From NCBI GenBank assembly GCA_963969395.1, contig OZ017801.1, forward strand, positions 14,823,611 through 14,887,610: a stretch of DNA of 64,000 nt, read 5' to 3'. The position numbers were made by a program, and so were the translations under genes. Shown in pieces: positions 10,611 to 23,392 of the stretch. Numbering within the stretch: position 1 is the stretch's first letter; the number at the start of each line of letters is the position of its first letter. The DNA is from Pseudoscleropodium purum. Lineage: Eukaryota > Streptophyta > Bryopsida > Hypnales > Brachytheciaceae. Under the pieces are notes generated by a model. That model was given only the letters and a program-made list of their open reading frames with translations. It was not told the origin of the DNA and searched no databases.

Positions 10611-12209
10611 ATTAGAATCAATCCAAGATATGAAAGTATAAACAATATGAGGTGTACCACCTCAAGATATAAGAAATGAAATATTTATAATATAAAATCT
10701 TTTGTGGTAATAAATGTATAACCCTTCATATTTAAAGGTATATCACTTTGTGTACAAAGTGTATAAAAGTTGTAAATTCATATGATATATATACCTTGAG
10801 TGTATTTATACTTGTAATTATTGTATATAAATATGATATAAATACAAACACACACACATACACAGATATATATATATATATATATATTTATAATATGTAT
10901 AAAATATAAGTATCCACGTCCATATGTATTATATATAAATACCATATTAAATTGTATAAATCGTATAAGTTATATATAAGCCAAAACCCTTGCAAAGATT
11001 TTGTAAGTTTTGTTGTCAAACTTCAAGTCTATATCATAGCCACTTCAAAATTTCAAATCAAGAATGTCTTATCATTTTGGAAAACTAAAGAAATATCACA
11101 CAATTTCTCCAAAATTCAAATCCAAATAAGTTATTGTCCATTAGTCGTAGGGTCTTGAAATTTAAATTCTCCAAATCAAAGGCAGTTGCTGATGTTTCTA
11201 TTTTGAAGTCCATCTAAGTCTCATACAAGCTCCAAATTCTTTGTGTTATATCTTCTTAGAAAAATAACCTTATAATACACATCCTCCTAGAATCTCAATT
11301 CAAAAATAAAAAAATTCTATTCTCAATGTTTTGCCAAAGTTGAAACTATCTCTAAGCTTTAGATTCAATAAATAATCTACACCTTCTTCACTTATACATT
11401 CATAATTTTCTCAAAAGAACTCCAAATTCTCCAAATTTCTTAATTTGGAGTGTTATATCACTCCAAAATAAGAATGATATAACTTCTTAAAAAGTTGATA
11501 ATTTCTTACATAACTCCCTTTAAACTCAAAAACAGAAACATCCTAACTAACTTCTACAAGCACTTGAAGTTTTGGTCAACAATCTTAGAAGGCAACAAAT
11601 CCTCTTTCACTTCATCATTCATAACATTCACATCTAAGCTTCAAATAAAACAAATTATAGTTTTTTACAATTACAACAACATAATAAACATTTTCTCCAA
11701 ATTCATTTACAAATTCACAATACACATTGAAATATCATTTTTTTAAAACTTGATATTTTCCAAACTAAAAATAAAAGAAGAAGAAAAAGACTCCAATTTT
11801 GTGTCTTCATCCAAAGGCCACATTAGCCCATACTTAGGCTATATGGACATCTAAAACTCCATTGGCCACCCTTTTTGACTTCCCTTAATCCTTATTTATC
11901 CTTCTAACTAGTCATCAAATTACTTAAATCTACTAAAAAAGTAATCTATCTTCTTCCTTTTTCTTTCTATTTTTAATACATCAAATATCCTTTAAAAAAA
12001 ACTTCAAATTACAAAACCGAAAAACTAGGGTCAAATATATGTCCATTGGAAGTAAAAAATAGAGTTCCAAATAAACATCATTCCACCTAGAAGAACTTAA
12101 GGATGCATTTAATGGTGATTGCGACATAATTTATACAGTTTGCCTTTGTCAAAAGACTAACCGAACCTTCTAATCAACATTGATGGCCTTGGTTTCCCTT
12201 GATAGGTTT
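10611..12209. other. AT-rich DNA with (CA)n(TA)n tract
   Basis: No gene recognised. A microsatellite of CA repeats passing into TA repeats lies at 10845-10890. The open frames at 10952-11158 and 11495-11746 are Lys/Ile/Phe-rich low-complexity translations. Confidence 0.5.
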
Positions 12210-12667
12210 AGGGTTGACAAATCAGTACGTCCGCCCCAAAATAGCGTCCATAATCCGGACGTCCGTCCTCACGGATGCCAGCGGACGCAGTGTCCCTCCC
12301 ATCGTCGGAAGGCGGACGGGTGGGGCGGACGGGGCAGACGAATAGGGTGGACGGGCGGGGCAGCTTAGAAAACCCGTTTTGGATTTTTTGTTTTGATTGT
12401 TTTCACCAATGAGAGATTGAGAGTGAAGTCATTTGGATTTTGATTTTTCTTATATTGCAATTGCGATCCAATAGAGTTGTATATCACTATTTATGTAAAA
12501 GCTAAAATATGAAATATATTTTTGTGGTCGGGGGAAACAGGGCAGTCAAAGCGGACGGGGCGGATAGGCGGACGCTGCGTCCGTTGGGATCGCGAATGTC
12601 AGCGGACACTACGGACACAGCGTCCGCGTCCGGACGTCCCAGACGTCCGACCATCCTGTCAACCCTG
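12210..12667. mobile_element. Foldback MITE M3 with GTCCG-rich arms
   Basis: The element begins AGGGTTGACA and ends TGTCAACCCTG. It has two GC-rich arms of about 160 bp packed with GTCCG/CGGAC and an AT-rich centre (about 12370-12530). The flanks GATAGGTTT (12201-12209) and GATAGGTCG (12668-12676) agree at 7 of 9 positions. This fits the same 9-bp duplication and the same extra terminal G at the right end as M1 and M2. The open frames inside each arm arise from the stop-poor repeat and are not genes. Confidence 0.7.
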
Positions 12668-12779
12668 GATAGGTCGGACCATACAATAGTATTGGTCATC
12701 ATTCAAGCCTTCAAAACATTCTTCAAATATTACTTCTTTGCTTTCAAGTTCAACGCACCTAAATTGTAATAAAATCACT

Positions 12780-14060
12780 AATGCTCGAGTGTCGCGTTGC
12801 AGATCCTATGCCATTGCTACTCAATGCAAGGTTGCTTTGGCGACCGAGAAGGTCCGGCTTCATCTTGTGAATGCTCATGTGCAGGTGTAAATGTTAGTGG
12901 TAAAAGAGGTTGATTCAGCAGTTGAGACAAAGAAAACTCAAATTTTTACTCCAGTTGAAGCTCTTCATCTTCAAACTAAAAAACCCCCTCCATTTTGACA
13001 TTCTAAATCCAAAACGAAAAATAAAAAGAACAACATCAAATTGATGAAGCTTTAGGGTAGTATCCTCCTTTTACAGTGAGAAGGCATCACCTTGAAGCCT
13101 CTTGAAGTGATGTCATCTTTGCATTCTATTATTATAATAAAAAAACTGACTAAATATTATATGAATCCATGTTTCACATAGTGAATGCATTTACAATGCA
13201 ACAACATCTGGTTGGAAAGTGAAATTGAGGTTTGATTTGTCAAACAACTCCCAAAACAACTATTTTAGAATTCCGAATGCGTTTTCAACAATACAACCCT
13301 TGCACAATCTTCTATTAAATAAAGCCTTAAATACTCATAATTCAACCATGCCTCTATGGAAGACCATCAACATGGAAGAAGTGGATATTCTAAATTGCCA
13401 ATGACATAGGGTGTGAATCCACATATAGAGCAAACTACATCCATTAAATTATCATGCATGGCTAAAAAAAAGAGTAATGAATATGCAAACACTGAAGGTT
13501 GAGAAATCATTTGTCACTATCAACAATAGCTTAACAATTCACTATATACCCTCCAGATTTGAAATAAAAGTAGTTTGCAACTCTATATTGTAACTTTTAT
13601 ATTCTCACATGCATTACCGTCAATGGCAACTACAACTACAAACAAGCCGCACAAGTTAAAAAAATTGGCTTGACTTTCCCGCATTCTATCTCTAAAGGGT
13701 CAAGAAATTTCATGTGGCATGGTGTTATTGATGGCATTCACCATCTCCCGAATAACTTTTGAGACTGTAGTCCTACCAATGACAAACATTTGGCTACAAA
13801 TAGTGAAATTGGCACCATGACTCAATTTGAACAATTATTGTATAGGCTACACACACAAGTATATGGATTTCCAATCTATATTTTTTTTCTACACATGCGG
13901 TTTAAGTAGCTCTACTAGAGAAAAGACAAAGGACTCTATTATCCTGAACATCAAAATCCATTGCCTATTATTGTATTTTTCCAAAAATAACCGTAAAAAC
14001 TACGTTATGGAGCAGGACTTTATCCAGAAACTCAATTCTTCATAAAAAAATCAAAGGAAG
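12780..14060 (-). pseudogene. PIF/Harbinger DDE transposase relic
   Basis: Read on the minus strand from high to low coordinates. A helix-turn-helix-like block (ICSQMFVIGRTTVSKVIREM then VNAINNTM, about 13720-13830) precedes VVVVAIDGNACEN (about 13600-13660), matching the region of the first catalytic Asp. Then come YVIGNLEYPLLPC (about 13380-13410) and, after a frameshift, IVENAFGILK (about 13275-13305), the signature downstream of the second Asp in HARBI1-type transposases. Further on there is FWELFDKSNLNFTFQPDVV. Several in-frame stops and at least one frameshift show that it is dead. In the intact family this nuclease-like transposase cuts and inserts at TAA/TTA-type targets. Confidence 0.65.
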
Positions 14061-14613
14061 TGTACAATTTGTAATCATGAAGCGTTGTTTTCATAAGGAC
14101 TAGTGTATTTGTCATTAGGATGTGTACAGTGTGAGTAAAGGCAAATAGAAGTTCCTCGCAATCTTCATCTAATTCCAATAGAATGGAAATCTACAACACC
14201 TCATTGGCAAGCAACAACAATGAAAGTAGTCAAGCAGAAAATGCCATGACATTATTTGGGTTCCCAAGTTGTTCCATTATAGTAGAAGTGCACTCTTTTG
14301 TCCAACTCTGCCAATTAAAGAATTGAAAATTGAATAAAACGTAGTAGATTGAGAATAATTTGACGCCTACTTCATAAAAAGCTTATACAACAATCAGGCA
14401 AAAACAAAGCATGTAGAAAACAACAAAAGAGCATACAAAGAAAATGAAAGAAAATGTGTGATACGCATCATATGAACACGGAAGAGTGCAATTGACAAAC
14501 TAAATGTGAAACAACTCTAATTTGGCAATTGCATGCAAATAGAGTGGAGTTTCAAAAATTATAAACCATCTATACAATATCATCTATCACATTTGTAAAG
14601 TAAAAATTGTAGG

Positions 14614-16294
14614 CACTATTAGAAAATGAGCATTTTATGACTACAAAATATAATTGCAGTGAGTCATAAAATCAAATAATTTGACTCAAGAAAAAAACAC
14701 TATAAATGACTCGCAACATGACTAGGTTGAATCATTCACTTTTAGTCATATGACTAGACAGTCATATTTTGCAATCATATGGATTTGGGATATAACAAAC
14801 CATTTTTAGATGTATTTTGTCAATATGGCATATATGTTGACTATCCTTGGAGGTTTGACTTTTTCATGGACTACCCAAGCAAAATAAAAAAATCCTATGT
14901 GGAATATGACTCACCTCAGTCATATTTTTGTTGACGTAGAATATGATTATAATGAGTCATATTTTAAGTGATATGGAATATGACTATAATGAGTCACATT
15001 TTAAGTGATATGGAATATGATTGCGATGAGTCATATTTTAAGTGATTTGAAATATGACTACAGTGAGTCATATTTTAAGTGATTTGAAATATGACTACAG
15101 TGAGTCATATTTTAAGTGATATGGAATATGATTGCAATGAGTCATATTTTAAGTGATTTGAAATATGACTGTAGTGAATCATATTTTGATTGATGTAGCG
15201 TATGACTATAGTGAGTCATTTTTTTGTTCAAGTTAGTACTAAAAGATAATAAGAAGTAAAAGCTAAGATATAACAAGAGGCAACAAAAACAAAAACTAAA
15301 CATCAAAAAGAAGCAAGAATAAGACAAGTTTAGATACAATAAAAGAAAATAAGAGGTAAGAAATAACAAACAATAGAAAATAATGTCTAAAAAACAACAA
15401 TTAAGCAAGAGTTAAGATCCAACTTGAAGCAACAATCTTAAAACAACAACCTTGAAGTAATAATTTTCAAGCAATAATTAAGAGACAACAACTAAAAAAC
15501 AATAATAAACTAGCAACAACTAAGAAGCAACAACAAATCAACAACAATTGAAAATAAAAAATTAAGAAACAACAACAAAGAAGCAACAACTATAAAGCAA
15601 CAACAAACTAGCAACAACTATGAAACAACAACAAACTAACAACAACTAAGATGTAAGAAGCACAAAAAAATGAGTAACAACTAAGAAACAACAACTGGAA
15701 CCTCAATAATTAAGCAACAATAACTAAAACACAACAATACAACAATTAAAACTTCAAAAAACGAAAGGAGGAAGAAAAAACAAAAGTTAGAAAAGAACAA
15801 AAAACAAAGAAGATGAAGCAAATGAAGTAGCAGCTAGGGTTTTAAAACCCTAAAAAATGACGGCTAGCATTTCAAGATCCCCCAAAAACAATGGCTAGGA
15901 TTTTACAATTTTGAGCAATAATTTATTTACATTTTTTTTAGATTGCCCAAATTTTTAGGAGGTTGCCTGAAAAAAAACTTCAAAAAAAATATGAACCTAC
16001 AAAAATGTGACTATAGAATATGACTGCAAGTAGTCATATATGCAAAAATATGATTGCAAAATATAACTGGTGTCCCCATAATATATTCCATATCGTTCCC
16101 TATAAAATGTTAGTTGTTTTCAATGGATGTATATTATACACTCGTAGTGTAGAAAGGCAAAATATGACTTCCAGTCATATTTTGCAATCATATTTTTCTA
16201 CAAAGTTTAGGATTCCTAGAATATAATTGCGAGCAGTCGCTAGTCATCCCTAGTCATATTTTGGTAGTTATAAAATGCTCATTTCCTTATAGTG
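14614..16294. mobile_element. Non-autonomous CACTA (En/Spm-like) element
   Basis: The left end is CACTATTAGAAAATGAGCAT and the right end, reverse-complemented, is CACTATAAGGAAATGAGCAT. The inverted termini extend about 30 bp and are flanked by the 3-bp duplication AGG (14611-14613 and 16295-16297), exactly the CACTA layout. Subterminal regions hold many copies of ATATGACT/AGTCATAT, the kind of array bound by the family's transposase. The 1681-bp interior is A-rich with AAC-type low complexity (about 15420-15760). It has no transposase, so movement would have needed an autonomous partner. Confidence 0.85.
14930..15230. repeat. 37-bp tandem subterminal repeat of the CACTA element
   Basis: About eight tandem copies with a 37-bp period, each made of ATTTTAAGTGAT followed by an imperfect palindrome of the form AATATGACT-n4-AGTCATATT. 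Further scattered copies lie near the other end (16010-16260). The repeats are probably transposase-binding sites; this is inference from the CACTA family. Confidence 0.8.
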
Positions 16295-16299
16295 AGGAA

Positions 16300-19200
16300 T
16301 CACTTTGGATTGGGAAAAAAATCTTACCTCTTCAATTGGAAATTGAAGCATATAGTCCAAATAGAGAAAGAAGTCAATTGCATTGCCATCTATGAAGCAC
16401 ATTAGAACTACAAGAGCAAAAAAGGAAATACTAACCTTAAAACATTAGCCAACGTCTACAAAAGAAGTACATAGTGAACAACTTAATAAGCAATAAAAGT
16501 GAAGAAGATGCATGGGAACAATAAATTACAAGCAAAAGTACTAAGAATTGAAAGAAAGCATTCACAGGAAGTTATTGATGTATAGGAACTCAATGACAAA
16601 GTTGAAGTGCGATGTCCTAGTCTTATGACATCGACAACCCTACTTGACCTCATCGAGTCCCACTACTATTGATGTCTTTATCAAAGAGTAGATTTTAAAT
16701 ACTTGGTGATAAAAGTGGCCGACATGGTTGAGACATTTGATAAGATTGTGCCTAGTGTAAATGCTAAATATTTTTTATGATAACCTAAACTTTCTAAACC
16801 TTCTACCATCGCAGGAAGTAGTGTAAATCTAGTTCTAGCCCTTTACAACATTGTGCTTACAAATAACAATTGGATGGTACATAAGGCCAAGTAAGAAGAG
16901 CCCATAAAACTTCAAACTTACACTTGGTGTTCATATTCTAGTAGCAATGAATAAAATTTAGTAGAAGGTTTGCTAAATTAAAGCAACAAAGAGGGGTGAT
17001 GTAATCTAGCTAAACAACAACTATTCATATATTGAAGTTAAATTAATCTAGATTGGTGATGCGAATTAATAGTTATGGAGTATAATAAGAAAAATTTAAC
17101 CACTTATAGATCACATTTCATAACCTCAAATTATATAGAAACCCACTATTTTAATGAAAATGATTTTTTGTTGTTGTTTTGTTCTTTGCACAAAGAAATG
17201 TCTTTATTTTTATTTTTTGACACACATGAAACCAAATTTGTTTTTTTTGGTTTGGTCGCATGTAGATCCTCCATGGGAAGTCTACTATAAAGTTGTTTGC
17301 GTTATCCACACCAACCCTAATTCAAGCTTGGCATTTACTAGTTTGTTTTTATTCTTTTTTTTTAAATTTAAATTTTTCTTTATTTCTTGGTTTTTTTTGG
17401 ACCCATTGTGCTTGTACGTTTGAGTTTGCCATTTTGGCTATAGATGGCTAGACAACTATTTTATACTAGTGCCCGCAACTTTTCTAGAATGTGAAAAATT
17501 AAAAATTATAGATCCATGTCCATGTGACTTCAATGAGTAATTGAGCAGTGAACAAAATGTTCAATAGTCACATTCAAAATTAAAATTGATGTATTTCCAT
17601 CTGGATATTTTAATGTTTTTCTATACTAGAAAATAGAAGAAAATTTATTGCAAACAAAAAACAGCTTAGTGTTGCCAAAAACTAAGTGTCTTATTTTAGA
17701 GCATCAAATTTGTATCATTCAAGTGCACAAACCCTCTAAAATCTACAATTGGTTTTTTTCCCCTCCACCCCCTTCAAGAAAAATTTGAAGTCCTACAAAT
17801 ATGTAAGAGCAAAATTCTATCCTACATAATATTGTATAAGGTCTAGGCAATGGTCGTCCCTATGTTGGGAAGATATTCTACTTTGCTAGATATTGGCAAG
17901 ATTAAGAAAGGGACTTATCAATTAATTCAAAGATTGGGGTTGGCTAAGAAGCATGAGGTAGACCAACCTATTACCACCTCAATTTACAATGTGAATATTT
18001 TAGGGACAACTCCATAAAGGGTAAATATTTTTTAGAGGTGTAAGTACTATGACTACTTGCAAATCCTAAAACAATACTATTTGAGAAAAGGGCAGTTTAT
18101 CACAAAAATAGATACAATGAGGTATAAATTAATAATAAATAGAAAATCATGAACAAAAAAACTAAAAGTTGTCAATTTGTGAGGACTTGATGGAGTTTAG
18201 ATTTTAATCAAAGAAACAAAGTCAAAACCATCTTCAATGTTCAAAAGTGCAAGTGCAAAAGAGCCCTATTTGTAGAAATATAGAGGCCATAAAATAATGT
18301 ATTTTTAGATTCCCTTTAGTTGGCACATTATCTCTACTATGGAAATAGAGCACAAAAATTTCAGTTCTAAATCATTAATTTTGGATATTCCCTAGTACTA
18401 AAATCCCCTAAACTTCAAAGTGTGATAAATTAGAAAAAGAGACTTTTAAATATAATTTTTTTTTAATTTCTAAAATGTAAAAGATATGATTACAATCAAA
18501 TTATCTATCTCCAATAAAAATTTCAAGTTTATCAAATTCTACCTTCAAAAGTTCTAAAAGAAAGCAACTTTGTCACTTTGAATGAGACACAAAATAGGAT
18601 TGGTATTTCTTGCAATCACCCATATATGGAGTAGCTTTGCATTGTTTTTAAACTAAAACTCTAAAAAAAATAAAAATGTTTAAGTTTGATGCTTAAAATA
18701 ATTATTCAAAAGTCAAAACCTTGTTTCTTTGTTTTTCAAGAGTCTTTCCTAGAAAAATTGTTAGTCAACAATTTCTATTTACAAGGATCCCAAAATGAAT
18801 CCCTATTGTACAAAATGTTCACACAATGTAAATGGTCCTAATTTAGGGTCTAGCAATTATTGTCACTTTACAATGTATAGTAGTAACAAAATGTGCTCAC
18901 ATATAAAAAGAAAACAAAAAGAAACAAGTAAGGTGATGAATGCATGAAGTGTTAGAAATAACAAAACAAACAAATAGCCCAACTTAAGGTATGGATAGAG
19001 ATTTTTTCATTGATTTTTTTCAAAGGAACTATGTCCCTTGGATAGACTTGATTTGTAATAAATCTACTTCTAGCCCAAATTCAATGTACATTTAATGATA
19101 TGATTTATCAAAGTTTTTAATACAATGTATAGTAGTGCACAATGACAAATAAATTAATACAACAATACATTGTAGTGTACAAGCATACACAACCATTTGT

Positions 19201-20010
19201 ACTATATGGCTTTTATGCATACACTATAAAATATATCTTCTAAAAGAGAACATACTAATTACCAATTTAAATTATAAAATTATTGAACTCCAAAATCAAA
19301 ACTTTATTTATTCATTATCCTTCCTATACCACAACATTTCAAAGTTAACAAAACACAAACATGAAAAAATTCTACCCTTAACCTTTCTTTCTAGTTCTCA
19401 CTACAGTATTACAACTACTAAATATATCTAATATACCTTTGTATAATATGAGCGTCAAATTTAAATATAAAAATCATATTCCTATTAAATGGATGGTTCT
19501 TTTATACCACTACAAGAAACTTTCCAAGGCTTTGAAAATTGGATTGTGGAATATATGACCCTAAAAATATAATAGAAATATTGTAGTGATTGCAAGAAGG
19601 ATTGGTCAATATTGTAGCAATTTGGTAAAAACTAAGGTCCCAATAGTGAGTGTTATGAATATTGTGAATATTATGCTCCAAATAACAATAGAAATTGTCA
19701 AACTAGGAAGACCACTAATGATCCTCTTCATTTTGCATTAACTACCATTAGTAACCAATGAATATTGAAGCTGGAGATGGCAAAAATTACAACCTATCTA
19801 CGACTCATAAGCACTATGCAATATTTAGTTGTATCAATGATGCAATTTCATCTATGAAAAATAAAATAAAAATTAATTCTTGCTCAAATTTAGTTGTAAA
19901 ATAAAGGAATCAAAGCAAAAAAAATATTAAAATAGATTATATGGTCACAAGCTTCATCTTTTTAAGGCTAAGTCAATTGAAGGAATATTATTCTATAACA
20001 AATTGATTAT
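16300..20010. other. AT-rich desert, no gene seen
   Basis: No coding frame with sensible composition and no complete element was found in these 3.7 kb. The frames at 17075-17423 are Phe/Leu-rich low-complexity readings. 17870-18000 is slightly GC-richer and may be an unrecognisable transposon scrap. Confidence 0.5.
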
Positions 20011-20013
20011 ATA

Positions 20014-20388
20014 CGGTGACTCACAAAAGTAGTTGGCCACCCTAAAAATCGCTCTCAAAAATTGAGAAATTGGAATTATGAAGTGAAATTTGGAAATGTT
20101 GTACAACAGGGATTCTATCTTCATATGTAATTTCATTTAAAATGGACTATATTTAGACCTATTATTATTTGAATGAATTTTCAATGGAAAAAAAACTTTT
20201 TGTGAGAAGTCAAAATATCCCATTTTTTCTGTAGGAAGAATGTACACCTTGACTAGAATCACATGTTACAAGTTTCATGAATTTTGAATTTTAATTGATT
20301 GAAATTTGACCTCAAAATTTTGTTTTGTTGATTTTTCACTCCATAAATTGCAAAAAGGTAAAATAAAAATTCAAAATAAAATAAAATG

Positions 20389-20451
<63 letters not shown>

Positions 20452-20778
20452 TTTTTTAATTTATCAAAAAATATATATTTTTTAATTTTTGGAGTAAAAA
20501 AATCAACAAAATAAAATTTTGAGGTCAAATTTCAATCAATTAAAATTCAAAATTCATAAAACTTGTAACATGTGATTCTAGTCAAGGTGTACATTGACTA
20601 CATTCTTCCTACAAAAAGAAATAGGACATTTTGACTTCTTACAAAAAAAATATTTTCATTGAAAATTCATTCAAATAATAATAGGTCTAAATATAGTTCA
20701 TTTTGTTTAAAATTACATATGAAGGTAGAACTCCTTTTGTACAACAACATGTCCAAATTTCACTTTTGTGAGTCATTG
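20014..20778. mobile_element. Tc1/mariner-like hairpin MITE
   Basis: The termini CGGTGACTCACAAAAGT and, reverse-complemented, CAATGACTCACAAAAGT are flanked by TA (20012-20013 and 20779-20780), the target duplication of Tc1/mariner elements. Two arms of about 330 bp pair along most of their length around a (TA)n centre. The left arm has an extra segment (about 20031-20085) beginning AGTTGGCCACC, absent on the right. No transposase is present. Assignment to Tc1/mariner rests on the TA duplication and the GTGACTCACAAAAGT type of end. Confidence 0.7.
20391..20444. repeat. (TA)n at the hairpin centre
   Basis: About 27 uninterrupted TA units at the symmetry centre of the 765-bp foldback element. 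Confidence 0.95.
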
Positions 20779-21000
20779 TATAGTGGAACGTCTTAGTTTG
20801 AAGGCATTCTAGCTTATAATGGCATTGTCCTTAAGAGTGACAACAGGAGCATGAGCCCAAGGAGTAGTGCCATTACAAGCACAGACATAAGATAACTGAG
20901 GCATCCCATTGCATTATATAGTGGGCCAAGCTGCCCCAACAAAGTTTTTCTTATTAATATTGTCGCAAGGCACAATATCTTGCTAATAAAAAAATTCATT

Positions 21001-21665
21001 TTAACCGCTAAATGCCCAAGGCTATTTTTGATTTTTTTAGGAATTCACTCTAAATTGAACAAGAAAAACACATTTTGATAAGTTGTATAAATTTTTTTTA
21101 AATTATAACCAACAAATTCAAACTAGATATGTTAGAGATTACCTTGGTTAAAGAAAAGACAACAATAACACTTAATTATAGATTGAAAACTTGAACTGAT
21201 GTTTGATCATGAGGGTGTTAAATTTATGAAAGTGATTTGAAGTCTTTCAAAACTCTTTTTACACATCAAATCTAAGAAATTGGTCTCCAATAAAATACAA
21301 GGTTAAAGGATATAACATGCACAACTCCAATCAATTTACAACTTCTTAAAATCTCTTCTACTATTTTTAAAATGAATTTCTAATGTAAATTTTTCTCCAA
21401 GATCTAGTGTATTTGAGACTCATTTCCAATAGCTCTCAACACTATGGAAAGTCAAGACAAATTGCAATGAATACCCTTGCACAAATCTTGAATAGAAAAA
21501 TCATAATTAATCATTTTCAAAACCAAATTTTTGATGCTAAAACTAGACTTCAAAAATAATTTTTCAAAAATAGAAACGACTAAAAATAGAAATTTGATTA
21601 GGTTTCATTTAACTTCAAAGTATTGTCAACACCAGAATTTGGTGCTTTGAGCATTTAGGGGTTAA
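21001..21665. mobile_element. TTAA-flanked MITE P1 (piggyBac-like ends)
   Basis: The ends are TTAA-CCGCTAAATGCCCAAGGC on the left and, reverse-complemented, TTAA-CCCCTAAATGCTCAAAGC on the right. A closely related copy in inverted orientation is P2 (43589-44231). TTAA duplications with CCC-type termini are the piggyBac layout. No transposase is encoded here. Confidence 0.55.
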
Positions 21666-21697
21666 AAGATACAATTTTTGTGAATTGCAAAGGTGAA

Positions 21698-22277
21698 TTA
21701 ACCCTTTAGTGACTGGTTGACCACTTTTGGGTCAAATTTTGAATTCTTTGTCTTTTATAGTTCTCAATACAAGGTATTTGAAAAACCCAAAGAATAACAC
21801 AAATAGAGCTTTAGCATGTACTCTAAGCAAATCTAGTGTCAAAGAATTCTGTACAGTAACAAGATAGTTGTGCTTATCCAAAGACAAGAAAGGACGACCT
21901 AAGTCATACCCTCTAAGTTGCATATATATTCAACAATTCATGTGATTTTATTTGAAATTGGTGCCTAAGAACAATAGAAATGTTGCCTAGCAACCTCATG
22001 AATTGTGGAGACATGTTTCAAAAGTTATGGGCAATAATATGTTATGCTACTTCAATTGAAGACTATTTCAATGCATTGCACTTTGAAGATTACTCACAAC
22101 AAATTGCATCATTAGATCATATTCATTTTTTGTTCTTATCATGGATAAAGTCTACGACATCAATTCCTACAGTCTAATCTAGAATTACTTGGAGTAGTGA
22201 TGAAATTTCCCTTTTCCAAATTTGTATTCAAAAACTACCCTTGCCCCTCAAATCAACCACGGTCACTAAAGGATTAA
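21698..22277. mobile_element. TTAA-flanked MITE P4
   Basis: The ends are TTAA-CCCTTTAGTGACTGGTTGAC on the left and, reverse-complemented, TTAA-TCCTTTAGTGACCGTGG on the right, about 580 bp apart. The terminal motif YCCTTTAGTGACC differs from the CCCCTAAA family, but the TTAA boundary is the same. The open frame at 21980-22177 inside it shows no domain. Confidence 0.5.
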
Positions 22278-22559
22278 GCCCTAGAGGACAGAGCCTTTGA
22301 CCATGTCATCAAACTTGAAAGTCCTTTAATTTGTATCTTCCATTGCTTCTCTAGTTATAAGTGAAATTGTTTGGTTTTATTTGTCAAAGATGAAATCACA
22401 TGTATGATATTTGTCATACTTAGGAGTTTCAAATCTTTTTGTGAAAATTTCAAATTACCGTGAATTTTTGAAGAAGACATAGAGAAAATTTATATCAGAT
22501 ACTCCAAATCTTGTTCAAAACATCTAAAATTTTCAGAAGAGAAGTACATTGTACAGTAG

Positions 22560-23392
22560 AACATTGTGGTATCAAGAAAAAATTTCTACTCGACTCTTCC
22601 TGCTCTACGATACCAAATGCACCGTCAATCCACCTCCAATGTAGCTCTCCGTCTTGTTAACTCCGCTTCCCAACAACAAAACTGGTTCGTTGTTGTAAAG
22701 CAAAAGCTTTGACAAAACCATCTGGCAGTGATTCAGACTCTCAAAAAGCTACCTTTGCACCGAGAAGGTCCGGGGTGAAACTAATGTTGACATCCGATTT
22801 CAGTGCCATAAGCTGGCGGTGATGCTTCTAAATCACTAATGCATCTGGAGTCAAACGACAACTTCTTTTAGCTTGATCATGAGGAGATCGTTACCGCGAG
22901 AGACCTGATGAGATAAGCAATTCATTGATGAAGAATATGACAACATTGACTGCTTTATTATTGTGCATATCCTTCAGCATCTCAGAGTAAGTAGGCTACT
23001 TCAAACTCTCTCGACCTCCTCCAAAGAAGGCTTCACAAATGGGACTCCTCAGTGGTTACATAGTAACTGCAAAAAACTGCCATATAAATATTGATCGAGC
23101 TCTTGCGAGAAATCATCGAAGCACTTGTCTATTTACATCGGTGGTCTTTGACAGTGATCGACAAGCACGCACCATGATTGCCGAGTTGATAACCGAGACT
23201 GAAATGGTGAGGAAAGAAACCGCTATTTCCAACAGTATTTACGCGCAACGTGGAGTCTGGGTCATAATCTCATCCCTGACTAAGCTTTGCGGCTCTTGAA
23301 CCAGCCAGCTTGAGAGAAAATTCTGCAGCTCGCTAGCCCCAAGTTAGTTCCCGGATGGAGTCCCCATGCCTCACTCATCCCATCCGTCCCAG
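22560..23392. other. 3' flank of the F-box gene
   Basis: GC content rises above that of the surrounding DNA. The sequence probably contains the 3'UTR and downstream flank of the minus-strand F-box gene. The + strand frame 23039-23299 (86 codons) has no recognisable domain and is not called. Confidence 0.4.

Noticed and set aside
14930..15230. CRISPR-like array of 37-bp units
   Set aside because: The units are contiguous tandem copies without unique spacers and lie inside a CACTA element in a plant genome.
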